Below are positions 41,748 through 54,563 of a stretch of 64,000 nt of DNA, piece by piece. The DNA lies in NCBI GenBank assembly GCA_030737835.1, contig JAUJYN010000014.1, positions 720,819 through 784,818 on the forward strand, given 5' to 3'. This stretch comes from Acorus gramineus. Lineage: Eukaryota > Streptophyta > Magnoliopsida > Acorales > Acoraceae. The notes under the pieces were generated by a model that did not search any database, was not told the DNA's origin, and saw nothing but the letters and a program-made list of their open reading frames with translations. Each line of letters starts with the position of its first letter. The first letter of the stretch is position 1. Both the position numbers and the translations under genes were made by a program.

Positions 41748-44700
41748 TGTTATATATGTGTCACTTTTTTAGCCTGCTGGTAACCGTTGGAGCATTTTTT
41801 GCAGTGTTAAAATTTTTAGGGTTTTTCGATCGGAACCGCATAATTTCAGACTGTTAGCTATCGTCTGAGCTAGAGGACTCCGATTGAAAATCTAACTGCA
41901 TATTATGTGTCCTGGTACCATTTTAAGCCACTCATGAAAATTTCATCGAATTCTGGCATCGTTTGCAAAAATTTCGCAGTTCCGGGGCGTATCCGGGTTT
42001 TTAAGTCGCGCATTATATAAAAGGAATCAAAAATATCTTTTTACTATTCATCATCCCCGACCTTTCTCTCTCTCTCTCCTCTCCTCTGTTTTTCTTCCGT
42101 TTGAGCCCCCTACACCCCTCAAAACCAAAAACCTAAAGCACGGGAAGTGTAGATCGGGTCCCGATCTACGCTCCGGTGTCTTCAAATCCGAATTCCGACG
42201 ATCCTAGCCTCCCCGACCTCCCCTTTTCGTCCTCTGATTTGGCCCATTCCGAGGGACAAGCTAGATCGGGGCGTGAGAAGGCTTTTGGGAAAGGTTTCGG
42301 CGCGCGGAGAGCCACCGGACTTCCCCTCCTCCCCTTGGTAAGCCCCCTTTCCCTCCTTTTCTTGCATAGATGTATGCTAGGGGGGTGGTTTTGTTGTTGG
42401 GAGGCGGTTGGCGGCGGTGGGTGGCCGTCGGAGGGCTGTGGGAGGCGGTCGGAGGCTGTGGTGGTGGTCGGAGGTGGGTGGTAGAGGAGCTCGGGCTCGG
42501 GCAGGATGGCAGGGCAGCAGCAGCAGGCGCAGCAGCCGCAGGCGCAGCAGGCAGGGCCGCTGGCAGGGCGCGCGCGTGCGTGCGCGCGGGCGTGCTCGCG
42601 GGCGTGCGCTCGGGTTGGCGCTAGGCGTGCCAGGTGCTGGGCGTGCGGGGGCTAGTGCGGGTAGGCTGGCAGGGCTAGCTGGGTAGGCTGGGAGCAGGCG
42701 CACCAGTTTGCTGGGCGCGCGGGCGTGCGCTCGGGGGGTGCAGGGGCGCTCGGGCATCAGGCGGGCAGTGCCCCGGGCGTGCAGGCGAGCGGTGCTCGGC
42801 CACTCGGCGACGCGCGCAGGCAGGCAACGCGGGCAGCAGCGCGGGCAGGCTGGCAGGCGCGCTGAGCGCGTGCTGCCAGGCGCGCTGGGCGCGTGTTGCA
42901 CGGGCGTGCGCGTGGACGCTGGGTGAGGGTCCCGGGTGCTGGGCGCTGAGCGCTGGGCGCGGGTCGCGGGTACCGGGTGCTGGCCGAGGGTGCTGGGCGT
43001 CTGGGCGCTGGCGGGCACAGTCGCGCGCGGGTGCGTGCGCGCGGGTGCGCGCGGGTTCTGGCGTGAGCGGGGGTGTGCGCGGGAGTGCGCGCGGGTGCGC
43101 GCGGGGGCGCACGGGCGTGCGCGCGCCTGGGCAGTGCGCCTGGGCGCTGGGCAGGGAACCAGTGCGCGCGCGCGCGTGCATGCGCGTGCGTGCGCGCGCT
43201 GGGGCGTGCTGGGGCGTGCTGGGGCAGTGCGCGGGGTGCTGCGCGAGGGGCGCGGGCTGGACGCGCGGTGCACGTGGGCGCGCGCGAGCGTGCGCATGCG
43301 TGCGGGTGCGCGTCTGGGCTCGCGGGCAAGCGCGCGGCAGTGCGCCGATGGTGCCGGGGTGTGTGCGTGCGTGCGCATTCGTGCGTGCGCATGCAGGGGG
43401 CCATGCGAATGGCTGCCCGAGGGTTCGGGTAGGTGTCGGGGCACTCGGACTCGCGTGCGTACGCGCGTGCTCGCATGTGTGCGAGCCCGTATGCATGCTT
43501 ATCCGAGTTTTGGGTATTTCTATGCATTTTTATGTATAAATTGTGTGGTTTCTCACCATATTGAATGTCTGTCTTGCAGATCTAGACGGACGGTCGCGCG
43601 ACGACCCCGATTCCGGTGAGTGGGACAATCCAACCCAGTAGAGAGGCGTTATACGCACTTGGGCGTATACCGACCTCTCATGGGGCACCATGGATAAATA
43701 TTGACATATTGTAATGTGTATATCATGCGAGCATGATTAAATTGTAGAATGCATGTTACCCTAGACTTTGCATGTTAGGGACTTGCACCCTTAGGATATG
43801 TGTATGAGCCATGCAGCATGTCCCCTGGTTCTATGTTAGGAAGCCCGACCGATGCATGTGCCCTACTAGTTTATTTATTAAATTAAATGCTAGTATTTGT
43901 TAAACTGCATGTTATAGTGAATATTATAGGGGAGGGGCCTTGCGAGGACAGCGGTGAGACCCGGGTTAGGGTACACCGTGTTCCTTGTTTGGTTGTCGGG
44001 GTGCCCTATAACGGGAACTCACGCTGCCCTCCCGAGTTTCTTTCCCCCAATGATATTCCACCCTTGTTATAACCTTATGCATGTTCCCCGCATCGTAGTT
44101 ATGCGCCCTGGTGGGTTCTGAGGAATTCAGAACATTAGTGTTGTTATAATGTGCCGTCTGCGGATCCAAGTGGATCATATGCGATGGGTAGGCTATTCTG
44201 TTCCCTTCGTTGGATCCGGTAGAGACTACCCCAGCGTTAGACAGGCCTTCCTGACAGAGGGCTCCCATCAGTAGGCACCTCCTGATTTAGGACGGACTGT
44301 GCTGAATGTGGGAGTAGACCAGGCGGCCTACGGAGTGGAGGAGAGACTATCGGTGGACCAAGGGTGACCAACAGCCTAGTCAGTCCCAAAATCCTATGTC
44401 ACCCATTGAAGGGTGAGGGTGAGGGTGTAGTGGGTTGGCGATGAACGACCCACTGGAGTTGTGATTGGATGCTTGTAAGTCCCAAAATCCTATGTCACCC
44501 ATTGAAGGGTGAGGGTGAGGGTGTAGCGGGTTGGCGGAAGCGACCCGTTGGTTTTTGGTGCAGTTAGTCCCAATATCCTATGTCACCCATTGAAGGGTGA
44601 GGGTGAGGGTGTGGCGGGTTGGCGGAAGCGACCCGCTGGTTATGTGTAGCCAGTCCCAATATCCTTTGTCGCCCATTGAAGGGTGAGGGTGAGGGTGTAG

Positions 44701-45251
44701 TGGGTTGGCGATTGAGCAACCCACGGCTTTGAGTTGTGCTATCATTTGTGGATTAAGTAATATGAATTGTGGATTATAAGGATATCTGGTTGTGGTCAAT
44801 ATTGTCTGTGATGCATGGGTTGTGCCGTTCACTGAGCGTGTGGCTCACCCCTCGCAGAATATTTTTCTTCAGTGTCATCTGAGTCGGATCTGGAGGAGGA
44901 GCTCCCTGAGGGATTTCATCAGTAGCGGAGTAGCGCCACGTCCCGCGAGTTGCAGAGGCTATCAGCATCCCTTGTGTTTGTATGTATCATTTTCCGTGCT
45001 TGGGCACGCGTTTGGTTGTATTTGGATGTCTTGTATGTATATTGGCTCTCACAGGACATGTGATTATGTATGGAGTCTGTAGTGTGTTTTGATTACAGAT
45101 TCAGTCTTTAGTTATCCGCATTTGGTGTATATATCATGTCAGCCCTGCTTTTGTTGTCTGTGTGTCATTTGTATGATATTATTGACCTCCTGTGTAGATT
45201 CTGATATTTTATATACACTTGCCGCGTCTCGGGGACGCCCGGGGCGTGACA
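41748..45251 (+). mobile_element. Solo LTR, family A (copy A5)
   Basis: 3504 bp, TSD ATTCA at 41743-41747 and 45252-45256. TATA 42014-42022, palindrome 42147-42171, intron 1 42338-43579, intron 2 43616-44872, four-unit minisatellite 44380-44727. Its GC-rich block is a mosaic: 42700-43000 resembles that of 49717-53260, while 43020-43540 resembles that of the family B copies. Confidence 0.96.
44380..44727 (+). repeat. LTR minisatellite, four units
   Basis: Stems: GTGGGTT/GACCCAC, GCGGGTT/GACCCGT, GCGGGTT/GACCCGC and GTGGGTT/AACCCAC. In the last, the usual T-G closing pair has become T-A. Confidence 0.88.
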
Positions 45252-45442
45252 ATTCACTTCTTTGTATTTTGATTTTAGTCCCCAGATTTAAAGGATATGA
45301 TGAAATAATTTAAGGGTGGGTTTCTTTCATGGACTCAAAATGAACATATCTTTTAAATCCGGGAACTAAAACAAAAATACGAAGAAGTGAGGGACCGATC
45401 ACTAAATCCTATGATTTATGAAGACTTAAAAATAAAAAAACC

Positions 45443-46956
45443 ATTATGTTAATATTAAATTTATTAAGTAGATTTAAATTAACATTAACGAGAAAATTAA
45501 GATTCAAAATAAATAATATATTTTGATTTTTTCCATATGAAGAAATTAACATAGATTAAAAAATTAATTTAGAATAGGATTCTTAAAAGATAATTGATAT
45601 TATTTGAATTTGCTTAGATTTACATCATTCAAAATATATATCCTTGCATTAAAATTGATTTCATTAAAAAAAAAAATGTATCTTATAATTTGTAATATAT
45701 GTTTGAAATAGAAAATTATTTTTTTTTGAAATTATATTATGAATTTTATTTTAAATTATATTTAAAATTTTGAAATTATATGTGAAATTTAGCAATCCAA
45801 ATTTAACCATATAAATTTTAATATATGTCATCAACATTAGAATATTTACACTTATGTTTTTATTAAAAATATGGTTTTAACACTTAATCGAATAATTAAA
45901 ACAAATTAATATCACAAATAATATTGAAAATAATTTACGTGCACTGCACGTATGTATTGACTAGTATTTTAAAGTGTTAGACAAACATGGAGACTTGAAA
46001 ACATATATCATTCATAAATCCCACATTTTATGGAGAGATTTAAAAAGTTATCCTCATACCTCAGCAACTTCCTTCCACAAGTGTGGATAAAATTTATAAA
46101 AGGTAAAAAAATAATGATAGTTGATTTGACAATTGATTTATTAGAGGTGGTAACATTTGATTTAATAGTGGGTCCACATATTTTTTGGGTAGAATAACCT
46201 CGAATAACTTTAATTCTAAAGGTTGGTTAGAATCCATATACCATTTTATACCAGTTTATTCCAACATAGTTTATCCTTAGGTATTCCTTGCATCCAAACA
46301 ACAAAAAATATTTATTCTGCTCTATTCTCACTTATTCTCTGGACTATTCCATATCTAAACATGGGCGGTACTTCCTTCATTATAACACAGTAAATAAAAG
46401 AGCTCCGTTACACTCAACTCAGTTTCCAAATGTTTGAAATTATCAGTTTATTAGACTGTGTGACATTTTAGAAATTTTTATACCTTATTAGAAATTTTTT
46501 ACAATTCCTATAAATGATATCAGTTTATTCATTGGAGTAAATACTTCATATTTTATAAAAATACATATCTTATTATATATGGTATGTGATTTAAAATAAA
46601 ATAAAAAAGAGTAAAAACATCATGTGGTCTGACTGTGTGACATTTTCCTAAACAAAATCACGTTGTCCAGTTTAGTATCCATTCTTAACACGGTAAATGT
46701 TATTATATCTATTCTAGTTTTTAATTAATGAGCTGTTATTCAATTGATAATAATTTTAAAAAGGGTTTTTTTGCATCAGTTCTACTACATAGGTGTGACG
46801 ATTGCATATTTTGAATTTAAATTTTATTTATTTATTTTTTAAAAAAATATTCATTGCATACATAATTGCATTTCAATTAAATTTCAATGTTTAATTATTT
46901 TTAAATGTATAAGATATTAGATTAGAATATGTGGGTGTGTGTAAATGAAATAGAGG
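45443..46956. other. AT-rich region with debris of small elements
   Basis: AT-rich sequence with no coding signal. It contains the Helitron-like 3' end at 45937-45964, and around 46180-46380 a stretch with motifs common in MITE debris (GAATCCATATACCATTTTATA, CATCCAAACAAC), none of which could be delimited. Confidence 0.55.
45937..45964 (+). mobile_element. Helitron-like 3' terminus
   Basis: Hairpin ACGTGC/GCACGT at 45937-45951, nine bases, then CTAG followed by T. A hairpin about 10 nt before CTRR with a following T is the hallmark 3' end of plant Helitrons. The 5' TC end was not located. Confidence 0.45.
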
Positions 46957-47033
46957 TGTTGGGTTCAGCCCATGATGAGCCTTACGAGGGAAACCAAAGA
47001 GGGCCCATATGCATGGGAAATCATGCACGTGAG

Positions 47034-47038
47034 CAGTG
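47034..47038. other. Target-site duplication CAGTG (left)
   Basis: Matches CAGTG at 53626-53630, delimiting the outer A LTR despite the 3.5-kb insertion inside it. Confidence 0.96.
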
Positions 47039-49307
47039 TGTTATATATGTGTCACTTTTAGCCTGCTGGTAACCGTTGGAGCGTTCTGCCAGTTTTTCAT
47101 TTTTTTTGGTTTTCGATCGGAACCGCTAATTTTTGGATAGTTAGCTATCGTCCTAAGTTAGATGACTCTGATTGGAAATCTAACTGCATATTTGGTGTCC
47201 TGGTGCCATTTTAGGCCTCTCACGAAAATTTCATCAAATTCCGGCAACGTTTCTAAAATTTTGCAGTTCCGGGGCGTATCCGGGTTTTTAAGTGACTTGC
47301 TATATATAAGTGAGATCTAAAATTAGATGGGCACTATTCATCATCCCTACCAATTGATTTCTCTCTCTCCCCTCTCTCTATTTCTCACTTTTGAAGCCCT
47401 TAGACCCCTCAAACCCAAAAACCTAAAGCATAGGAAGTGTAGATCGGGTCCCGATCTACACCCCGGTGCTTTCAAATCTGGATTCCGGCGAGTTTTGCCC
47501 CTCCATCCCCCCTCTCTTCTCCCTGATTTGGGCCATTTCGAAGGCCGAGAGAGATCCCGGCGTTGGAGGCCTTTGGGGAAAGGTTTCGGTGCGCGGAGAG
47601 CAACCGGACCTCCCTTCCTCCCCTTGGTAAGGTCTTTTTCTTCTCTTTCCTTGCTTAGATGTATGCTAGGGGGATGGATTTGGGGTTGGGTGGTGGTCGG
47701 CGGCGGTGGGTGGCCGTCGGAGGGCTGTTGGTGGCGGTTGGAGGCGGTTGGCGGCCGTCGGAGTGGTGGTTGGCTGTCTCGGGCGGGCTGGCAGGATGTC
47801 CCGGGCAGGCTGGCAGGCAGGCAGTGCAGCAGGCGGAGCAGATGGCAGGGCGCGCGCGGGCGTGCGCGCGGATGGAGCTGGGCGCTGGGCGCGGGCGGTG
47901 GGCGCTGGCGCGGGTGCTGGGCGCTGGGCGCTGGCGGGCGCAGTTGGGCGCGCAGTCGCGCGCGGGTGCGTGCGCACGGGTGCGCGGGGCGCGCGGAGTG
48001 GTCGCGCAGGTGCGCGCGGGTGCTGGCGCGAGCGGGGGTGTGCGCGGGAGTCCGCGCGGGTACGCGCGGGCGCGCGGGCGTGCGCGCGCGCGGCAGGGCA
48101 CCTGGGCACTGTGCCTGGGTGCGGGGCAGGGCACCTGGGCATGCGCCTGGGCGCGGAGCTGGGGACCAGTGCGTGCGCGTGCTAGGGCGTGCGCGCAGTG
48201 CGCGCGGGGGCGTGCTGGGCGGGTGTGCGCAAGCATGCGCGTGCGTGTGGCAGTGCGTCGGGGCGCGCGGGCAGGCGCGCGGCAGTGCGCCGATGGTGCC
48301 GGGGTGTGTGCGTGCATGCGCATTCGTGCGTGCGGATGCGGGTGGCCGTGCGTGTGGCTGCCCGGGGGGTTCGGGAGTGAGTTGGGGTGCTCGGACTCGA
48401 GTGCGTACAGGCCGTATGTATGCTTGTCTGAGCGTTGGGTATTTTAGTGTATTTTTGTGTATTTGTGTATTTTACTCACCAAGTTGATTACCCTATCTTG
48501 CAGATCTTGACGGACGGTCGCGCGACGACCCGATCTCCGGTGAGTGGGACGATCCAACCCAGTAGGGAGGCGTTACATGCACTTGGGCGTGTACCGTCCT
48601 CCCCTGGGGCACCATAGTAAATATTAACCTGTTTAATATGAAAAGCTATGAAAGCATGATAATCTGTAGTATGCATGCCACCCTACATTTGTATGCTAGA
48701 GACTTATACCCTTAGGACCCGTATAAGAACCATGCACCCTGTTATCATGTTTCCATGCTAGGAAAGCCCCGACCGATGCATGTTCCCATTTAGTTTATTT
48801 ATTTAAATAAAATGCGAGCATGTGATTTTTAGCCTGTTTTAGTGAATATCATAGGGGAGGGGCCTCGTGAGGACAGCGGTGAGACCCGGGCTAGGGTACT
48901 CCATGTTCCTTGTTTGGTTGTCGGGATGTCCTATATCGGGACCTCACGCTGCCCTCCCAAGGATTCTTTCCCCGTTAATATTCCAACCCTGTTATAACTA
49001 TTATGCATGTTCCCCGCATCTTGGTTATGCGCCCTAGAGGAATTCTGAGGAATTCAGGACATTAGAGTTGGTAGGATGTGTTGTCTGCGGATCCGAGTGG
49101 ATCATATGCGATGGATAGGCTGTTCTGTTCCCTTCGTTGGATCCGTGTAGAGACTACCCCGGCGTTGGAAAGGTCGTCCCGTGCAGGGGCTCCCATCAGT
49201 AGGCGCCTCCTGATTTGGTAGAAGGACTGCGCTGAATGTGGGAGTGGCCAAACGACCTACGGAGTGGGGAGAGACTATCGGTGGACCAAGGGTGACCAAC
49301 AGCCTAG

Positions 49308-49551
49308 TCAGTCCCAAGAGCCTAGGTCACCTATTGAGGGTGAGGGTGAGGGTATGGTGGGCCGGCGATGTGGCGACCCACTGGATTGTAAGTCCCAATA
49401 TCCTTGGTCACCCAGTGAGGGTGAGGGTGTAGCGGGTGGCGGTAGCGACCCGCTGGTTTTGTGTAATTAGTCCCAATATCCTTGGTCACCCAGTGAGGGT
49501 GAGGGTGAGGGTGTAGTGGGTTGGCGGTAGCGACCCACTGGATTGCGGAGT
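49308..49551 (+). repeat. LTR minisatellite, three units
   Basis: Stems GTGGGCCG/GACCCAC, GCGGGT/ACCCGC and GTGGGTT/GACCCAC, each after GGGTGAGGGTG blocks. Confidence 0.85.
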
Positions 49552-49716
49552 TGCTGCCATTTTGTGGCTTGAGTAATGTGATTGTGGATTAATAATATCT
49601 GGTTGTGGTTAATATAAGCTGTGATGCATGGGTTGTGCTGTTCACTGAGCGTGTGGCTCACCCCTCGCATAATATTTTTCTCCAGTATCATCTGAGTCGG
49701 ATCTGGAGGAGGAGCT

Positions 49717-52700
49717 TGTTATAATTGTGTCACTTTTAGCCTGCTGGTAACCGTTGGAGCGTTCTGGCAGTTTTTCGTTTTTTTTCGGTTTTCGATCGGT
49801 ACCGCTAATTTTTGGACTGTTAGCTATCGTCCTGAGCTAGAGGACTCCGATTGAAAATCTAACTGCATATTTGGTGTCCTGGTGCCGTTTTAGGCCTCTC
49901 ACGAAAATTTCATCGAATTCCGGTAACGTTCCCGAAAATTTCACAGTTCCGGGGCGTATCTGGGTTTTTAAGTCGCTCACTATATAAGTGGGATTTAAAA
50001 AGTGCTTGGCACTATTCATCATCTTCCTCCCCAAGCTCTCTCTCTCCCCTTACCCATTTTTCTCAGTTTTGAGCCCCCTAGACCCCTCAAAGCTTAAAAC
50101 CCAAAACCTAGGAAGTGTAGATCGGGTCCCGATCTACACTCCGGTGTTTTCAAATCCCAATTCCGGCGAGTTTTGCCCGTCCGTCCGCCCTCTCTTCTCC
50201 TCTGTTTTGAGCCATCTCGGTGGTGGAGGTAGATCGGGGCATTGGAAACCCTTTGGGAGAGGTTTCGGTGCGCGGAGAGCAACCGGATTTCCTTTCCTCC
50301 CCTTGGTAAGCCTCTTTTTCCTCTCTTTCTTGCCTAGATGTACTAGGAGGGTGGAAATGGGGTTGGGTGGAGGTTGGCGGCGGTGGGTGGCGGTCGGAGG
50401 GCTGTGGGAGGCGGTCGGAGGCTATGGTGGTGGTCGGAGGTGGGTGGTAGAGGAGCTCGGGCTGGCAGGCGTGCAGCTCGGGCAGGCGGGCTGCTGTCTC
50501 GGGCAGGGCAGCAGCGCAGGGGGTGTAGGCGCAGTGGCTGGCGCGGATGCACGCGCGCGTGCGCGCGGGCGTGCGCTCGGGCGGTGCTGGGGGCCAGCAG
50601 GGCTGGGCGTGCGCGCTGGGCCGGCTGGCAGGGCTAGCTCGGGTAGGCTGGGAGCTGGTGCACCAGTTTGCTGGGCGCGCGAGGGCGTGCGCGCGGGTGC
50701 GCGCGCGGGCGTGCGCTCGGGGGGTGCAGGGAGAGGCGTGCGGAGCAGGCTGCTGGGCTGTGCGCGCTGGCAGGCCGGGCGAGCAGGCTGGGCGTGCAGG
50801 CGAGCGGTGCTCGGGCCACTCGACGACGCGCGCAGGCAGGCAACGCGGGCAGCAGCGCGGGCAGGCTGGCAGGCGCGCGGGGCGCGTGCTGCCAGGCGCG
50901 CTGGGCGCGTGTTGCGCGGGCGTGCGCGTGGACGCTGGGTGAGGGTCCCGGGTGCTGGGCGCTGGGTCGCGGGTACCGGCTGCTGGCCGAGGGTGCTGGG
51001 CGCTGGGCACCGCTGCGAGGCGCGGCGAGGCGGTTGGTGGTGCGCGCGGAGTGCGCGCGGGGCGGAGCTGGCGGTGCGCGTGGGGCGAGGCGCTGGGCGC
51101 GCGGGGCGTGCGGCGCGCTCGCGTGGTGTGCGCGGGGAGCGCGCGGGTGCTGCGCGTGGAGCGCAGGGCACTCGGGCGTGCGGCAGGGGGTCTGGGCGCT
51201 GCGCTGGGGCGCAGTGCAGGCGGGGGGTGCGTGCGGGCGCTGCGCGGGGTCGTGGTGCGTGCGGGTGCACCCAGGGCCGGACGCGCGGTGCGCACGGGCG
51301 TGCGCGTGCGTGCGCCCGGCCGTGCAGTGTGTCTGGGGCTTGCGGGCAGATGCTCGGCAGGTTGTCTGGGCGCGCGGGCTGAGGCGTGGCGGCACACCCG
51401 AGGGGTCGGGTGGTTGCCGGTGGTGCAGGTGTGAGCCGGAGTGCTCGGGCTAACGTGCGTACGTGCCGTATGTACGTTTGCCCGAGTATGGGGTATTTTT
51501 AGAGTATGTTTAATGTATTTTTGGGTATTTTGGTGTAATTGTGGATTTTACTCACCATATTGAATGTCTGTCTTGCAGATCTGGACGGACGGTCGCGCGA
51601 CGACCCCGATCTCTGGTGAGTGGGACAATCCAACCCAGTAGAGAGGTGTTATACGCACTTGGGCGTATACCGACCTGTCCTGGGGCACCATGGATAGATA
51701 TTGGCATGTGTAATATGTATATCATGCGAGCATGATTTAATTGTAGAATGCATGTTACCCTAGACTTTGCATGTTAGGGACTTGCACCCTTAGGATATGC
51801 GTATGAGCCATGCAGCATGTCCCCTGTTTCTATGCTAGGAAGCCCGACCGATGCATGTGCCCTACTAGTTTATTTATTAAATTAAATGCTAGTATTTGTT
51901 AAATTGCATGTTATAGTGAATATTATAGGGGAGGGGCCTTGCGAGGACAGCGGTGAGACCCGGGTTAGGGTACACCGTGTTCCTTGTTTGGTTGTCGGGG
52001 TGACCTATAACGGGAACTCACGCTGCCCTCCCAAGTTTCTTTCCCCAACGATATTCCACCCTGTTATAACCTTATGCATGTTCCCCGCATCGTAGTTATG
52101 CGCCCTGGTGGGTTCTGAGGAATTCAGAACAGTAGTGTTGTTATGATGTGTTGTCTGCGGATCCGAGTGGATCATATGAGATGGATAGGCTATTCTGTCC
52201 CCTTCGTTGGATCCGGTAGAGACTGCCCCAGCGTTAGAAAGGTCGTCCCTTCCAAGGGTTCCCATCAGTAGGCGCCTCCTGATTTGGTTTCGGACTGGGC
52301 CGAAGTTGTGGGTGAAAACCAAGCGGCCTACGGAGTGGAGGAGAGACTATCGGTGGACCAAGGGTGACCAACAGCCTAGTCAGTCCCAAGAGCCTATGTC
52401 ACCCGTTGTAGGGTGAGGGTGAGGGTGTAGTGGGTTGGCGATGAGCGACCCGCTGGATTTGTCCATGGATGATTGTCAGTCCCAATATCCTAGGTCACCC
52501 TGTTGAGGGTGAGGGTGAGGGTGTAGTGGGTTGGCGATAGCGACCCGCTGGATTGTGTAGTTAGTCCCAATATCCTAGGTCACCCTATTGAGGGGTGAGG
52601 GTGAGGGTGTAGCGTGTTGGCGGAAGCGACCCGCTGGTTTTGTGTTGATTAGTCCCAATATCCTTGGTCACCCATTGAGGGTGAGGGTGAGGGTGTAGTG

Positions 52701-53260
52701 GGTTGGCGTTAGCGACCCACTAGTTTGAGGAATTGTTGTTATTTGTGGTTTTGGTAATGTGGTTGTGGATGTTAAGAATTATCTGGTTGTGGTCAATATT
52801 GTCTGTGATGCATGGGTCGTGCCGTTCACTGAGCGTGTGGCTCACCCCTCGCACAATATTTTTCTACAGTGTCATCTGAGTCGGATCTGGAGGAGGAGCT
52901 CCCCGAGGGACTTCATCAGTAGCGGAGTAGCGCCACGTCCCGCGAGTTTCTGAGACTATCAGCATCCCTTGAGCTTGTATGTACTATTTTCCGTGCATGG
53001 GCACGCGTTGGTGTTGTATTTGGACGTCTTTGTATGTATATTGGCTCTCACAGGACATGTGATTATGTATGGAGTCTGTAGTGTGTTTTGATTACAGATT
53101 CAGTCTTAGTTATCCGCATTTGGTGTATATATCATGTCAGCCTTGCTTTTGTTGTCTGTGTGTCATTCTGGCTGCTTGTGTATGATATTATTGACCTCCT
53201 GTGTAGATTCTGATATCATATATACACTTGCCGCGTCTCGGGGACGCCCGGGGCGTGACA
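49717..53260 (+). mobile_element. Solo LTR, family A (copy A7), innermost of a three-level nest
   Basis: 3544 bp, TSD GAGCT at 49712-49716 and 53261-53265. It lies in the exon 3-like part of copy A6. Palindrome 50115-50139, intron 1 50307-51578, mini-exon 37 nt, intron 2 51616-52869, four-unit minisatellite 52378-52728. It resembles the LTRs of the element at 27782. The 464-codon frame starting at 49988 runs from leader into the GC-rich block and is not considered coding. Confidence 0.97.
52378..52728 (+). repeat. LTR minisatellite, four units
   Basis: Stems GTGGGT/ACCCGC, GTGGGT/ACCCGC, GCGTGT/ACCCGC (one arm mutated, pairing broken) and GTGGGT/ACCCAC. Confidence 0.85.
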
Positions 53261-53726
53261 GAGCTCCCCGAGGGACTTCATCAGTAGCGGAGTAGCGCCA
53301 CGTCCCGCGAGTATCAGAGGCTATCAGCATTCCCTTTGCTTGTATGTATTATATTCCGTGCTTGGGCACGTGTTTGTGTATTATTTGGATGTCTTTGTAT
53401 ATATTGGCTCTCACAGGACAGTTGATTATGTATCGAGTCTGTAATATGTTTTTGGATTACAGATTCAATCTTTTAGCTTCCGCATTTGGTGTATATATTA
53501 TGTCAGCCCTGCTTTTATCTGAGTTGTCATTTTAGCTGTTGTGTGAGTATGTTATTGAACTCCTGTTACTGATATCATATATACACTTGCCGCGTCCCGG
53601 GGACGGCCGGCCCTGGGGCGTGACACAGTGCATACCATTTCCTTATCTGTTATCTCTTCTCCTCTATATAGTCACCGTTAATGAAAAAAAATATTAGGGT
53701 GAGCGGCCGTGTATCCTATTAGGCGC

Positions 53727-53753
53727 AGAGAGAGAGAGAGAGAGAGAGAGAGA
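53727..53753. repeat. (AG)n microsatellite in the family D leader
   Basis: Thirteen or so AG repeats just downstream of the family D TATA box. Confidence 0.9.
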
Positions 53754-54563
53754 CTCTTCTTACCTTTTGATTTTCTTTTAAATCATTGTTATTTATTTAG
53801 TGATATTGGATTTATGTTTGGGTTATTAAGTTTTTATTCATTTTTTTAAAGATAAAATTAGGGTTTTGATTTATTTTAAGGATTTAATATATTTTTATGT
53901 TATGGGATTTTTAGTTTTGATCAAGTTCGAGTTTTGATATATATGTTCCTGTTATTAGATTCTTATGATTTTATAAAAAAACAAGGGTTTTGATTTATTA
54001 TTTATTATTATTAGATGTATGTTAGATATTTGGATTTTTTTTTAGTCTTCATAAACTTAGGGTTTTGATTTATTGTTTATTTTAAAGATTAGATCTGTGT
54101 TTAGATTTTTAAAATATGAGTTTTTAATCATACGAGGGTTATGATTTATACAAATACATGATAAGTTTTATATATTTTCAACTTTTATTAATTAATAATT
54201 ATTTTTATAAAAAAAATGTATGTTTTCATAGTATTTTATGAATTTTTGTTATTTTATTATTATTTTGAATTTCTGGATTTTTTTTATCTATTCTGTTTTG
54301 TCTTTTCTGGTTTTTGTCTTTTCTGGTTTCATCTTTTAGTGCCTGGTTATATGGTAAATAGGTTTTGATCATCTTTTTAGGTTGTGTGTGGTATATGTGG
54401 ATATGGGTCTATGTTGTTGAGTAAAAATTTATACCCATTAATTATGGATAGGTATTTAGGTCTTGGGCCTAGGCTTAAATTATAGATTTTAATTAATAAT
54501 TTATATGGTTCATCTAGGTTCTAATTGCGAGCTTCGTTCTCCGGATCTAGGATCCATTTGAGG

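Larger units (their letters stand above)
41692..45442. mobile_element. MITE related to 37935-38209, split by a solo A LTR
   Basis: 41692-41747 and 45252-45442 join into an inverted-repeat element with the same tips and internal motifs as the MITE at 37935 (CCCCATAAACCATGTGATTTA, GATCGATCA, TAGTCCCCAGATTTAAA). Its TSD is not clear. The LTR interrupts it within the left arm. Confidence 0.75.
47039..53625 (+). mobile_element. Solo LTR, family A (copy A6), split by copy A7
   Basis: 47039-49716 plus 53266-53625 (about 3.04 kb), TSD CAGTG. TATA 47301, palindrome 47437-47461, short intron 1 (47627-48503, family B type GC-rich block), intron 2 48540-49685, three-unit minisatellite 49308-49551. Its terminus has the GGACGGCCGGCCCTGGGGCGTGACA-like form. 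Its 3' half closely resembles that of family B copy 2 and copy A10. Frames through 47327-48487 are leader plus GC-rich intron, not a gene. Confidence 0.95.

Noticed and set aside
47327-48487. 386-codon frame starting with ATG in copy A6 (similar at 49988-51382 and 61418-62542)
   Set aside because: It starts at the LTR transcription start region, runs through leader, palindrome, a GTAAG donor and the GC-rich block. Length and frame differ among copies, so it is an LTR shadow.
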